Shown: positions 27,685 to 38,550, counted from the first letter of the stretch. The stretch is DNA of 64,000 nt from Aurantiochytrium sp. KH105 (GCA_003116975.1 BGKB01000240.1:1-64000), one strand, 5' to 3'. Numbers and translations: made by a program. Notes: a model not told the origin generated them from the sequence alone.

Positions 27685-30183
27685 TCAGACGGGCTCCAGA
27701 CTTGTTTCCGTGGGCTTGGGTGCAAGGTCGGGCGCCATTGCCGGCGTGAAAATGTCGACACCGACCATGAGCCGCTCCGGAAGCTCGGCACGCGTTTTGG
27801 ACTCGAGAACAACCGCGAGATGCAGCACGAGACCAGAGGCAAAGCCCTTGATGGCCGCGAACACGCGACTTCCAATGGAAGAGGAACCCACATCAATGGA
27901 AATCTCGAAAAAGTTGTCCCCGCGATAATACGTTGTTTTCAGCTTTTTGCACAGAAGAGCCGGCTTTGCGCCCACCGCCTTGCGCACAAAGTAGCTGCCT
28001 TCCAGTACGCCGGGAATGAGCTTAAAACGCGCGTTGCGGTAATCGTCGTCCTCGGCAGAAATAAATTTGTCAAGCATCTCGTCAAAGACTTCGTCCTTGA
28101 TGTCCGTACGACGCGTCAGATATGTGACAAAGTTGCCGAGGGAGGGAATCGCAAAGTTGACGACGATCATGTAGGGCCGGTCAGCGCGGCCCATGTGGTT
28201 CCTGGCAATAAAGCCATTCGGTGCAGCGCTCGCCTGTTGGATAGGCTTGTCCGGCGCGTAGCTGAATTCCAGGGCTGCGATGTTCATGCGCGCGACGTCG
28301 CAAGGAACTTTGACGCGGTCCTTATCATACGTCGGGCCTCGAAGGTTCCACACGCCTGGGACACGGCCCGCGTCAAGCCAGTAGCTTTTGGAGGTTCCGA
28401 GCGACTGGGGAAAGACCATGGTGTTTTCTGGAATCGGATATGAATCGTTGTATCGAATGACCTCAGCGGCATGGTCACCGTGGTCGCCTTCGTTTCCTTC
28501 TTCAATTGTGTGCGATACGGAGAGACTGTAGGCGCCGGGTTGGCGCGGCGAAGAATGATCGGCTTCTTCTTCCTCGTCGAGGTCCATGAGGCTGTGAAAG
28601 GACTCTGATGAGAGGTCCGAGAGGTCGCTCGGTCGAGGTTCAAGAGAAGGTCTCGAGGACTCCTTAGGGTCGAGGGAGCTGGTCTGGTCCATGAGCGCGA
28701 GCTCGTCAGCATCGCTGGGTCGAGGAGTGAGTCCTCTAATATCGATGCCGTCTGCGCTGACTGCGCTCGAAAGACGTTGGGATCGCGCGCGTGCCATCTT
28801 GAACATGTGCAGGTCCCTGTCATTTGCGTCGTCCGGTTCCTCGGCGCCCGCAGAGTTGATAGATGCAGGATTGTTGGCCGAGCGCCCAAGGGTCCACCAC
28901 GATGAGGTGCGCGAGCGAGAGCTTGGTGAAGTTGGTCTCGTCGCGGCGTTGTCGTCGCGAGTGTCGGCCCCCGGATCTGCCTGAGCATCCTCGACGGCCC
29001 CAGGTCCCTGCAGCGAGAGTCTCTTGCCCGTCTCGGCGATGGCCTCGCGGCGGGAGCGCAGCGCAAAGTAAACGCAAACGAGAGCAAGTCCGAGAAGAGC
29101 GACCCCGTAGTAAATTCCGACGTGCATGGGCGTGGTCTCGGGAACCTTCCATTCCTCAAGGTAGATGGCGGCCCCAATGCTGGCGGAGCCCATGAGTGCA
29201 AGACGATGCACTGGGACCAAGAGGCGGATATTGGCCTCGTCGAGACGTGCCAGCGTGGCATGCAAAGAGAAGAGGTGCATGCCTGACGCAATGACCGACA
29301 TGCACACGACTACAAATGCCGAGGCCCCCTCAAACTCATTGTCGGAGTGGAAGATTGCATTCTCGCAGATCTCGGCGACGAGCTTGAGCAGGACCAGGGA
29401 TTGGCCGCCTAGAATACCGGAAAGAACGCCGCTAACGACGGCTTCGGTGTTTCGTGAACGGTTGGGGCGCCATTGGCGCCAAAGCCAAACAAAAATGCAG
29501 ACGCCAACAAAGACGGCCGTGTAGATGATGCTCTTTGCATTCCAGTTGACCACACGGCTGACGTGCACAATGTAAAGGCCCTTGGGAGCGACGCCAACGG
29601 CGAGGCCGACGAGTACGGCAATAAGCGCCGTTTCTGCAGCGGTCTGTAGCTCAATGGCTCGCTGGCACACTGCCCTGTAAACCGCGGCCCAGATGAAGAT
29701 CATCATTGTTGTGGGCACAACGAGAGCGAGTGGCAGAACAGCCAAGGCTACGAAATCCATTACCACGAAGATGATAAAGGAGAGCACAAAAAGAAAAATC
29801 CGCAAAGGCCGTAGCTTGGCGGCCTGCAAGACGGTGCCGACAATGATTGACGCGGTGCCCACGGTTTTGACGTCGGCTTCGGAGTCGAGTTCCTGGATAG
29901 CCATGGCCTCGATGTCCATTTGCGCTCCCGTGGGGTCCGTGCGCCTTGCGTCGGTGCGTTCGCGCTGAGTTTCATGAGCGGGATTTTCTGCGGCCTGTCT
30001 GGCGCTGCGAACGTGTTTGCGCACAGCTCTCATGAAGTCCGAGTAGTTGGCGGTCCAGCAGTAGCTAATGAACGACGCGAGGATGGTGAGGAGAAAGCCC
30101 GTCTGCCATCGTACAAATTGCTCGTCGTAGACGACGGACTCGCGCCAGCCCGGGTCACTGGAGGTCAACTGAAAGTTCACCAT
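27685..30183 (-). CDS. multi-pass NIPA/DMT-like membrane domain fused to DUF1336 (EDR2 C-terminal) domain
   Basis: 832 aa from the ATG at 30183 (MVNFQLTSSD); the longer open frame has no good start context. Residues 1-400 hold about nine hydrophobic segments, including GVLSGILGGQSLVLLKLVAE, resembling the later helices of NIPA-type magnesium transporters in the drug/metabolite superfamily. This assignment is tentative. A disordered acidic/Ser-rich linker follows (about 400-570). Residues about 580-825 match the DUF1336/EDR2 C-terminal domain: GVWNLRGPTYDKDRVKVP, YMIVVNFAIPSLGNFVTYLT, RNARFKLIPGVLEGSYFVRK, AVGAKPALLCKKLKTTYYRG, DNFFEISIDVGSSSIGSRVF, and ELPERLMVGVDIF. In plant EDR2 this domain follows PH and START lipid-binding domains; here it follows a membrane domain instead. 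Confidence 0.85.
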   Translation of the reverse strand: MVNFQLTSSDPGWRESVVYDEQFVRWQTGFLLTILASFISYCWTANYSDFMRAVRKHVRSARQAAENPAHETQRERTDARRTDPTGAQMDIEAMAIQELDSEADVKTVGTASIIVGTVLQAAKLRPLRIFLFVLSFIIFVVMDFVALAVLPLALVVPTTMMIFIWAAVYRAVCQRAIELQTAAETALIAVLVGLAVGVAPKGLYIVHVSRVVNWNAKSIIYTAVFVGVCIFVWLWRQWRPNRSRNTEAVVSGVLSGILGGQSLVLLKLVAEICENAIFHSDNEFEGASAFVVVCMSVIASGMHLFSLHATLARLDEANIRLLVPVHRLALMGSASIGAAIYLEEWKVPETTPMHVGIYYGVALLGLALVCVYFALRSRREAIAETGKRLSLQGPGAVEDAQADPGADTRDDNAATRPTSPSSRSRTSSWWTLGRSANNPASINSAGAEEPDDANDRDLHMFKMARARSQRLSSAVSADGIDIRGLTPRPSDADELALMDQTSSLDPKESSRPSLEPRPSDLSDLSSESFHSLMDLDEEEEADHSSPRQPGAYSLSVSHTIEEGNEGDHGDHAAEVIRYNDSYPIPENTMVFPQSLGTSKSYWLDAGRVPGVWNLRGPTYDKDRVKVPCDVARMNIAALEFSYAPDKPIQQASAAPNGFIARNHMGRADRPYMIVVNFAIPSLGNFVTYLTRRTDIKDEVFDEMLDKFISAEDDDYRNARFKLIPGVLEGSYFVRKAVGAKPALLCKKLKTTYYRGDNFFEISIDVGSSSIGSRVFAAIKGFASGLVLHLAVVLESKTRAELPERLMVGVDIFTPAMAPDLAPKPTETSLEPV

Positions 30184-32064
30184 CGTGGCGAGACTGACCC
30201 TGGGAGAGAGGGACACGACCGACCTACAATGACAAGGTTGCCTGGCAGACAGACCGCTGGCGTACGTTGGTCCGCGGTCACGGGTTCGCGCTCGGAAACT
30301 CTCCTCCGCAGCGCAAGCAAAGGCAGCTTTACCCTCGACAGGAGGGTTGCTGTTTTGCCTCTCCGTAAGCGCTGCACGCCACCACGCCACGCCGCAACAC
30401 GCCACACACGCGGTGTCCGCTAGCTGTTTGTGTGAGAGAGGTGCACGAGGCGGGAGGAGCTCGGCCTCGCCGGCGTCAGCACCTGCGAAACAGCAGAGTT
30501 ACTCTATACGCTGCCTTTGGTCGAGCAGCACAGCACACTTCGCCACGCCTGTGCACGTGCCGCGTGCTCGCAGCCGTGACGCCCGTTCGGTCGGCAGCGG
30601 CGACCTGCACTGCGGAGGACGCTGCGCTGCGCTGCTGTATTGCGATGCGTGCGTCGCTCTGCTCTGCTCTGCTCTGCGCTCTGCGGAGCACCAAGCACCG
30701 CGAAGCTGGAGCGAGCGAAGCTGGCGCGGCGAAGCGGGATGGCGATTGAACGACCACCGCGATGGAGATTGTGAGCGGCGCTCCGCAAGCCAGCCGGGCA
30801 GCCGCGCGCGCCAAGGCGAGGCAACGCGAGGCGGCAGGCCTTGGCGGGTCCCGGCGGCGGCGGCGCGAAGAAGGCTGCTGCTGCGCAGCGAAGACAGACT
30901 GTCTGGCGGTCGGTCGGTCGGTCGGGTCCTTTACGGAGCTGCGTCTGGGTCCTACAGCATTTGTCGGCCATCTAAAAGCTATCCAAGTCAGCTCGGCCCC
31001 AAAATGGACAATAGACGTTGAAAGTGGAGAATCCGTAGATAACCCATTCCTAAGCCATAGATAGTGTACACTGGCGGCTGTGGCGGCCAAAGCCGTTTAT
31101 GTCATCGTGGGTGATGATATTCTCTGAAGTCTTGTAATGCACTTGCGTATGTAATATCTTGTCTATATTCGTACCGGAACAAGAATATGTACGAAATCTT
31201 TGTTTTAGTAGTGTGCATTGGGAAGACCACAATCGCGGTCGCCGCACACGAGCAAAAAACATGTGCACGCTGCAGCTGCAGCTGCTGCAGCTGCAGCAGA
31301 CCGCAGCCGTTCAAGGTTGACCGAGGCAAGAGAAAGGAAAGGTGACGTTGACGCCACATCGTGAAGCTCGTCGTGCAGAAGCTAGAAAAGACGCACCCAT
31401 GTTTTACGGTCTCGAACGGCCATTTGTCTGCATCCAGTCACAACTTTTCTCAGTCTATGGGCTGTCGCCGCCGAATAAACTGGGAACGCAGCAGCGGCAT
31501 GTTCTCCTTGGTTGCAGAGATCATGTTTATCGCCCACGATTAAAGTTAAAATCAACCATGATGATGGCAATAAGAAAATGAAAATGAAAATAAAAATGAA
31601 AAAGTAGCCTATGTTCTACGTCGAACGGAAACATCCGGAAATACGGGACATTTGGGCAGGTGCATCCCGGAAAACCGATACGGTGCACCCAACTTGATTG
31701 ACTGTGAATCAAGGCATGTTTCTAGTCAAGGGAACGGCGCGAGCAAGCATTGCATGGCAAGCTCCCATTGCTGCAGCGGCAACTTGGTCGCACGCACGAC
31801 GGGAAAACGTGGGTGTCGTTCTACGACTGCATATCATCTATAGCGTGCCGCGCCGTGGCCGCTGCCGGCCGTGCGCACGTGCACACGCGCGCACGTGCAC
31901 ACGTGGCGGAGGCGGAGGGGGGCACGCTGCACGTTATCGGGGCGCGTGGCCGGCACCCGTCTCGCCTCATTGCCGCACCGCTCCTGCTTTGCTACTACTG
32001 CGCCCGCGTCAGCTGGCAGCTCGTACGCGCGCACGCGCAGCAGAAACAGCAGCAGAAACAGCAG

Positions 32065-32065
<1 letters not shown>

Positions 32066-32098
<33 letters not shown>
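32066..32098. repeat. (CAG)n microsatellite
   Basis: Eleven perfect CAG units in the spacer upstream of the small acidic protein gene. Confidence 0.95.
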
Positions 32099-32101
<3 letters not shown>

Positions 32102-32743
32102 CCACAAGGCCAGATCAGGCAAGGCCACAGCCGGCAAGGAGGCTCTGCCAGCCACACGCCACTGCCACGCCAGCACCCCTTGCAGAAGGCAGGCGCGCGC
32201 CCCTCCCTCGCTCGCCACACAGACACCACTCCCTCACTCACTCACTCACAGCATCGCACGCGCGCGCGCCAAGATATTTATCTGTCTGCCACCAATGGCC
32301 ACTGGCCATGGTGGTTGTCTGCTAGTCTGCTCTTCTGCCTGTGTCGTGTGCGCGTGTCTGTCTTCCTGCTTGTACGGCCGCCAGAAACACGGGGGGTACG
32401 GCGATTCCGCACTTGCGCGGCCGGCGCCAAAGTGCGCTATGCCTCCATTCCCTAGTGCGGAGGGCGCGCGCAAGTGCCAGCCAGCTACGGAGGAGCCCTC
32501 GCTCGCGCGCTCGGCGGCCCGTACCTCGAGCGCTCCTTCTCCGCTCCTTTGTTTGGTGTCTCCTCGCGTCTTCCCTCGGCTCGGCTCGGCTCGGCTCGGC
32601 TCGCGCCCTTCCCTCGCTCGCTCCTGCGACGTCCCTGCGGCGCCGCGAGTCGCCGCCGTGGCGCCGCTGCAGCGCCGACGAGCAGGCCCGGCGCAGGCGG
32701 CGGGTGCCGAGAGAGGGAAGCCGGAGAGCGAGAGAGAACTAAC

Positions 32744-32775
32744 CCAACAAATAAATAAACAAATAAATAAATAAA
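32744..32775. repeat. (AAAT/AAAC)n tract
   Basis: Tetranucleotide A-rich run about 155-185 bp upstream of the start at 32931, in otherwise GC-rich sequence. Confidence 0.9.
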
Positions 32776-32930
32776 CCAGAAAAACCTGGCAGGAAGAGCG
32801 CGCCGAGGCAGCAAAGCAGAATAGCGGCGGCGGAATCGGCGCGTGCAGCGGCGCGCGCAGCGGCGAGAGCGGCAGCGCGGGCGAGGACGGCGGGCGCGAG
32901 GGCGGCGGGCGCGAGGGCGCGGAGGGCGAG

Positions 32931-33422
32931 ATGGGCTCGAGCTCGTCGTCGCTGCGGCGGAGGCTGAGCCTGCGGCGGGAAGGCGCACGAGGCGACATGG
33001 GCGTGCGCCGACCTTCGCTGCTGCAGCGCGCGCGAGGACGCAAGAAGAACGCCAGGGGCGGCGCGGGCGCAGCCGGACGCGGCAACCGCTTGCCAGGCGA
33101 GTACCGCCTCGCGCACGGCGGCGTCGATGTCTTCGACGAGCGGTTCGAGGAGGACCCATACGACGACGAGCAGTACGACGACTTTAAGTACCACTTTGAG
33201 GCGCCGGAACGCGTCGAGGACCCGCGCCGACGCGAGCTCCGAAAAATTGTCAGATCTAAGCGTGCTTCCACAGCCGATGTCGTGCGTGCGCGGATCTGTA
33301 GTCGGCGCTACGACATGAATATGCACCTCGCCGACGATGGCGCAGAGTCCGACGACGAGGACGACTACTACCACGAATACGACGATGAAGAGGAAGCCGA
33401 ACTTTTCCAGCCCGTCTACTGA
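32931..33422 (+). CDS. small basic-acidic protein, possible N-myristoylation
   Basis: 163 aa that I cannot assign. The ATG at 32931 begins MGSSSSSLRRRLSLRR: Gly2 with Ser at position 6 fits the N-myristoyltransferase consensus, and the following Arg/Leu stretch would add membrane affinity. A basic segment (residues 15-52) is followed by an acidic Asp/Tyr-rich middle (DPYDDEQYDDFKYHFE), a basic helix (RRRELRKIVRSKRASTADVV), and an acidic tail (ESDDEDDYYHEYDDEEEAE) ending FQPVY. No domain. A membrane-attached adaptor is possible but unproven. Confidence 0.55.
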   Translation: MGSSSSSLRRRLSLRREGARGDMGVRRPSLLQRARGRKKNARGGAGAAGRGNRLPGEYRLAHGGVDVFDERFEEDPYDDEQYDDFKYHFEAPERVEDPRRRELRKIVRSKRASTADVVRARICSRRYDMNMHLADDGAESDDEDDYYHEYDDEEEAELFQPVY

Positions 33423-33439
33423 TCTGATTCGTTCTTTCT

Positions 33440-33440
33440 T

Positions 33441-33476
<36 letters not shown>
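33440..33476. repeat. (TC)n/(AC)n microsatellite
   Basis: TC run immediately followed by an AC run just after the stop codon at 33422. Confidence 0.93.
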
Positions 33477-33477
<1 letters not shown>

Positions 33478-34564
33478 ATCTCGGACAAAGAAACCTTTGA
33501 TCAATCCCCAAAAAATACAAAAGCCTCAAGACCACCTTGCAGGACAGCCAGATGGCGTACTCTCTTTCCCATCAAAAGATCAAGGCCCTGTGTTTCTCGC
33601 TGATCTCCGCTCCGCGGCTCGTCTATCCTTTAAGTGGGCCTGGATGTCGCATGAGCTAGGAGAAGAGTCCTCGGCCCTGTACCTTCCCGAGAGATTTACT
33701 TTCTGTCCTGCTCTGACTTTACTACTCACCCTCACACGATTACGACCAATGCATGCGTTCCACTTCTGATGATCGAGGCTGGCCTCGTAGCTTTTCGTCT
33801 ACCGCAACCGTGCATGATCCCAAGCTGTCTCGTGTCCTGCTCGAATCAATGGGCAAGTGGGTTTTTCCATCCTCTTGCATTCCTTCTTTCCCCCTTATCT
33901 TTTCCACATCACCCTTCATCTTCACACTCGCCACCTGGTCACCCTACTCTTCTCGTCACGTTTCTTTTCACTGCGCCAAAGCCCAGACTGTAACTAATTT
34001 CTGGGCGTTCGTTGCCTTGAATTGAATCAATCAAATCGCTGCGCCTGAATGATGAAGAGAGTAACAAATGTTGTTGTTGTTATTGCTATCACTTTCCCTG
34101 GGAATTCGCGAAGAAAAACTCGAGCAGGCCGACTTGTGCATGGCTGATTTTGTCGTCTTGGGCCTATCGAAGTGTAGTTCGGGCAACATAGATACCGTAG
34201 TTCGGAGTTGTTCGCACCTACGTTGTCAGCTGCGGCGCGAGGAAAGACCCAGTAGACTACGGAAGACCTTCTGATAGGTATGTCATTGGAGTGCTCTTCG
34301 TTGTGAAAATGGCGCTTTGCACGAGGCCCACGTGGAAGTTTCGACCCAAAGTACTCGACAATTCAGCGAGAGATGTCGATCGAGTCTGCTTGCGCAATAC
34401 CTGATCCCGAATTTGATCGATTTGCACTCGTCAACAAGCATCAGGAAAGTGCAATAGGCAAGTGTGTCATCCGTCGCAAAGGCGAATTGCTATTGGAATC
34501 TTTTCAGGTTCAACAAGGTAGTTCATGACAAATTGTCGCCAATTTTATTCGGGTATTGAAGCGA

Positions 34565-34640
34565 TCTGCCAAGCATGAGCTGAAACGCAACTGCAAGGTG
34601 GGTCTGCCAAACAAGAGCTGAGGAGCAACTGCAGGTTTCA
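34565..34640. repeat. 38-bp direct repeat x2
   Basis: Two adjacent imperfect copies beginning TCTGCCAA (34565 and 34603), sharing GAGCTGA and GCAACTGCA blocks. Non-coding. Confidence 0.75.
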
Positions 34641-35852
34641 TATTCGATTGCTGTCTGAATTTATCAAGGTTTGCCATAAGGAATAACTTACTTGCTCTGT
34701 TTTCTTGCTAGACCTTGAGTCTCGACCTAGTTATAAGCACACCACCGTTTCTTTCCCAACGAAAAAAAAAAGGGAGAGGGTCAAGCGCGGTAAGAATTGA
34801 CCCGCACATGCCTTCAGGCTCAGGCTTTTGTTTTCTCCCGATGTTCCAATATGTTCTTTTTTGTTCCATGCACACCTCGGGCGCGGTGCGAGAGAGGTTT
34901 TTTTTATGCCCCCTCGGTGTGGCACGTGCCCAGATTCGCCCTCTCCGTCGGGGGGCTATTTTAGAATTTTTATCAAAAGTACCCCCCCTGCTCCCCCCTG
35001 CTATGTTGACTTCGAAGCTTCACTCATTTGGGAAAGCTGTAGGGGTGCCCCCAGCCGTACGTTACGATGCGGCGCTGGAACTCGTGTCAAGGCGAGCCTC
35101 TATACATTCACTGTCACAATCAATACGTGCTCCTTGTGGCCGCACCGCGCGGGATTATCCATGATATAACCACGACAGCAACCAAGCACAAGCAACTGCC
35201 AACACAGACATCTCCCGAGACTGCAGCTCTAGCCTGAAGAGCCTGCGCCAACCTTTTCCTTATCCCTCGTCCTTCTTCTTACCTTTTCATTTTTACTTTT
35301 ACTTTTACTTTTTCTTTTTATACTTCTTGTTTGTTCATCTCCTTGTTCTTTTAGCAAAACCGGAGTCCCTCGCTGGCGACCGCCTGTACCTCGCTCGCGG
35401 CACGCGCCGGGTCGCGGAGCCGTCCGCCTACGCGCGCGCGAGCGCCGCCGCCAGACCCGAGGCGAGCGCAGCCCTCCCTTCGCCGCCAGCCAGCCGACCC
35501 GCCCCCCGCCGCCTGCCGCCCACGCAGCAGAGCGCGCGCCGCGCAGAAGTGGACTTTTCGCTCAGCGCGTGCAGCGGGCGCACCTGGGCTCCCTTCTCGC
35601 GGGCGCGCGCGCAGACGCGACGTACGGCCGCCAGGTCTGCGCGAAGACAGCTAGCTTCGTGCGTCAGAGACCGAGAGCGAGGCATACACGCCTCCCTTCC
35701 TTTGTGCGCGCGACTCCACTCCGTCCAGTCTACGCTTCTCCCCACGCACAACGAAGAGCGCGTGCTCGACGTCATAGCTCCGTGAAAAGGTTTTCGACGA
35801 GAGCAGGCACCGAGCCCGTCAAGCTCGAGCAAGACAATACATAATCAAGACC

Positions 35853-38060
35853 ATGCAGTTCGCAAGAGCTTTGTACACCTTTGCAGCCGCGCAGGAAGGC
35901 GATCTCGGCTTCGAGGAGAATGACGTCCTCGTTGTCGAGGAGCAAGACTCGAGCGGTTGGTGGGTCGGCGAAGACCAAACGACCGGTGCTCGCGGCGAGT
36001 TCCCGTACAACTACGTCGAACTCATCAGTGAAGATGAGGCCCAGCGCCTCATGGCCGCCAAGGACGCACCTAAACAGTTCAAGTTCGACGGCGACCGCAT
36101 CGCCACCGCCAAGGTCTTTCGGACGCACATCAGCGCGCGCACCGGTGAGCCCAAATTCGACATTCGCGCAATGACCTCGTCCGGCAAGAAGCGTGTCGCC
36201 ACCAAGTCCATCTCGCAAATCCGGGAGCTCGACGTTCAAGTCAAGTCCATCTTCCCAACCTTTGACGGCGTGCTCCCTCCCCGGTGGGCCGATCATGCTG
36301 GTCTCGAGGGCATTGACGTGGACAAGCGTGAAGAGTCCATCGAAATATACCTCAACATGCTCACCAAAGAAGAGACAACGAGCTATCTCCTCATGGTCTG
36401 GCTGTTCCCTGGGGAGCAGGTCGACGTTCAGGCCGCGAGCGACGAGATTTACTCTGCTGGCGAAGCTTCGGCCAGCGCTGGACAGGATCGCGAGAGCGTG
36501 CGCGCTCCCGAGGACGATGGCCTCACCAACATGCAGCTTGCCCACGTCGAGTTTACCTGGACCCCGCAAGACGATGTCGAGCTCTTTATGGAGTCCTCGC
36601 AGGTGATCGCCATTCTCTCGCAAAGCACTGGTTCCCCGGGATGGTGGGAGGCCCAGACGGTCGGCGGCTCCAAGGGCCTCATCCCGTACAACCACGTCGA
36701 GCTCCTCGACAGTCGTGTCGCGCACGCCATTCTCACGGGAACGCCGCTCACCGAGGCTCAAGCGATGCAGTTTGACGAGGCCCCTGCTGGTGGCTATGCC
36801 GAAACGAAGCGCGTCGAAAAGAAGCGTACTTCGCTCCGCAAGTCTCTGTCGCGTCTTTCGCTTGGCCGTCGCAAGAGCAAGGAGGCCACGCCTTCTGCCT
36901 TTGCGCCCCCTCCCGCAGCCGCAGAGATCTCGAAGCGCGAGCGCCGCGTCATTTCGTCCTTTCAGCTCTCCAGCATCGAGAGTTTTGACCGCCTCATCGA
37001 CAATGGCTACACCATGGAGGAGGGTAACCGCACAATCGGTCAGAGTCTCGCCCCGGATGGCCCGCAGCAAGGCGACTTTGTACAGCTCAGCTACGCCGCT
37101 TATATTTGGGACGAGCAGCACCAGAGTCTCATTGAGTTCGGCGCCACGGACCTGCCCTCCAAGCTCTCCCCGGAAGGCGGATCAATGGAGTTTTTTGTCG
37201 GCGGAGGCGAAGTCATTCGCGGTGTTGAGTACGCCGTGCAGCGCATGAACCTTGGCCAGAACGTGCGCCTCGTGGTCAACCCCGCCCTTGCGTACGGCAA
37301 GGTCGGTCTCCCGCCTGACGTGCCGCCCAACTCTCACGTGGTCTTTGACCTCACGCTCGAGGCCTTTGGATCCGATGGCAAACCGATGCCAAAGCAACTC
37401 GAGGTTGACGTGCCGCCTCCGCCCGATATCGACGACGGCAACCACTTCTTCGAAATCGAGGATGACGAGGACGACCCGGTTATCATGGCCTCGCACACTC
37501 GCGGCGGTGGCCGCTCCCCTCACAAACCGCCTGTTCCTCGTCTTACCAAGCCTCAGCTCCCGAAGCAGCCAAAAATGCCGCAGGCCGCTTCCAAGCCTGT
37601 GGCCGTTTCCAAGCCTTTTGCCCGAGAGTTTGATCGCGCGTCTGCGAGGCCATCGCCCTCGCAAACGGCCAAGGGTTTCAAGGCGCCTGCAGGGAAACCC
37701 ATCAGTCTGCAGGATGCCATTGCCCAGCGTCGTGCCAAGCTCGAGCACTCTGCAGCTCAGCCCGCTGCCCGCCCTGTTGCGGACCATGTCTCGCGTCGTA
37801 TTCCCGCAGGTGCGGCCTGGGCGCGCCCTGCCCCGCCCAAGGTCACCTATCTCAAGCCAGAGGGCCAATTTTCTCTTGAGGAACTGCGCGAGGCTGTGCG
37901 CAACAAGGCGCTCGAAGACCTTCAGGTCGATCCCTCCGTCATTGAGGACTACATCAGCGACGAGGATTTTGAGTACGCCTTCAAGATGTCCCGCGGTGAG
38001 TTTCTTCTCAAGCCCAAGTGGCGTCAGCAGGCCCTGCGCAAGGGCGCAGGCCTCTTTTAA
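35853..38060 (+). CDS. SH3-PX-SH3-FKBP-villin headpiece protein
   Basis: 735 aa, single exon, ATG at 35853. Domains in order: SH3 at about 1-58 (ARALYTFAAAQEGDLGFEEN, GWWVGE, GEFPYNYVELI); PX-like phosphoinositide-binding domain at about 80-187 (TKSISQIRELDVQVKSIFP, LPPRW); second SH3 at about 228-285 (ELFMESSQVIAIL, GWWEAQ, GLIPYNHVELL); basic Ser/Arg linker (320-345); FKBP-type prolyl isomerase fold at about 395-507 (GDFVQLSYAAYIWD, FFVGGGEVIRGVEYAVQRM, PALAYGKVGLPPDVPPNSHV); Pro/Lys-rich linker with a WH2-like SLQDAIAQRRAKLE (618-631). The C-terminal villin headpiece is at 673-735 (FSLEELREAVRN, YISDEDFEYAFKMSRGEF, WRQQALRKGAGLF). Headpieces bind F-actin and PX domains bind endosomal or plasma-membrane lipids, so a cortical actin/membrane scaffold is the likely role. 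FKBP active-site aromatics are only partly kept. Confidence 0.92.
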   Translation: MQFARALYTFAAAQEGDLGFEENDVLVVEEQDSSGWWVGEDQTTGARGEFPYNYVELISEDEAQRLMAAKDAPKQFKFDGDRIATAKVFRTHISARTGEPKFDIRAMTSSGKKRVATKSISQIRELDVQVKSIFPTFDGVLPPRWADHAGLEGIDVDKREESIEIYLNMLTKEETTSYLLMVWLFPGEQVDVQAASDEIYSAGEASASAGQDRESVRAPEDDGLTNMQLAHVEFTWTPQDDVELFMESSQVIAILSQSTGSPGWWEAQTVGGSKGLIPYNHVELLDSRVAHAILTGTPLTEAQAMQFDEAPAGGYAETKRVEKKRTSLRKSLSRLSLGRRKSKEATPSAFAPPPAAAEISKRERRVISSFQLSSIESFDRLIDNGYTMEEGNRTIGQSLAPDGPQQGDFVQLSYAAYIWDEQHQSLIEFGATDLPSKLSPEGGSMEFFVGGGEVIRGVEYAVQRMNLGQNVRLVVNPALAYGKVGLPPDVPPNSHVVFDLTLEAFGSDGKPMPKQLEVDVPPPPDIDDGNHFFEIEDDEDDPVIMASHTRGGGRSPHKPPVPRLTKPQLPKQPKMPQAASKPVAVSKPFAREFDRASARPSPSQTAKGFKAPAGKPISLQDAIAQRRAKLEHSAAQPAARPVADHVSRRIPAGAAWARPAPPKVTYLKPEGQFSLEELREAVRNKALEDLQVDPSVIEDYISDEDFEYAFKMSRGEFLLKPKWRQQALRKGAGLF

Positions 38061-38550
38061 AATCGGCAATCGTCACTTGCGTTCCATTTCCCCTCTCTTG
38101 CTCGCGCCAAACATGGAGCATGACTGGACGATGTCGCTGTGTCTGGCTTTTCGCGCCTGTGCCAATAAGCTGGCTCAGGAGCACACGCGCCAGTCTTTTC
38201 TTTTTTGCGTAGTAGCACGTGCTTCTTTCTCTTGTGTTGATCATCGCATCATTCGTTCTTTTTCTGTTACCTTTATGCATTCCCTTGTCTTTCCTTGCTC
38301 GCGTTTCGCGCTTCATGAAGAAAAAGAAAACCAGCTTCTTCGCTCTCTTTCTCATGCATCTAGGTCGACCAATTCGTACCCAGCATGGAAAATCAATGAG
38401 AATATTGTTGCTACGTTTCCAACAGAAAGTGAAAGAGGTTACTCTAAATCTTGCACGACTCTTTAAAATTTTAGTTATCTTCATCATTGCGGCTGTCTTG
38501 GTAGAGTCTAGGCCTAGGCCTAGTATCGAGCTGCAGAGGTGCCTGCCTCT
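38061..38550. other. convergent 3' intergenic region
   Basis: Between the multidomain gene and the SR-rich gene. AT-richer, with T-rich runs and a GGCCTA repeat at about 38511-38523. No gene seen. Confidence 0.55.

Larger units (their letters stand above)
30184..32930. other. gene-poor, repeat-rich spacer
   Basis: 2.7 kb with no credible gene. It holds the 5' flank of the fusion gene (GCTCT repeats near 30660-30680), an AT-richer block (31000-31700) with CTGCAG palindromic runs (31269-31298), TGAAAA-type A-rich repeats (31574-31604), CACGTG-rich sequence (31870-31910), a CAG run (32066-32098), CTCGG repeats (32578-32600) and an AAAT/AAAC run (32744-32775). Frames through it are repeat translations. 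Confidence 0.55.
33423..35852. other. gene-poor spacer
   Basis: 2.4 kb. (TC)n then (AC)n at 33440-33476, a 38-bp imperfect direct repeat at 34565-34640, AT-rich sequence (33,900-34,800), TTTTAC repeat (35280-35315), then the GC-rich promoter/5' UTR side of the multidomain gene. No gene I can support. Confidence 0.55.

Noticed and set aside
30347-31021. 224-codon plus-strand frame in the 30 kb spacer
   Set aside because: Arg/Ser/Ala-rich low complexity in repeat DNA, contradicted by equally long frames on the other strand.
31698-32774. 358-codon plus-strand open frame
   Set aside because: Made of repeat translations (Gln/Ser run, Arg/Ala/His-rich) in a spacer with several microsatellites. 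No globular segment.
35772-37121. 449-codon minus-strand open frame
   Set aside because: Antisense of the multidomain SH3/FKBP gene; no homology pattern.
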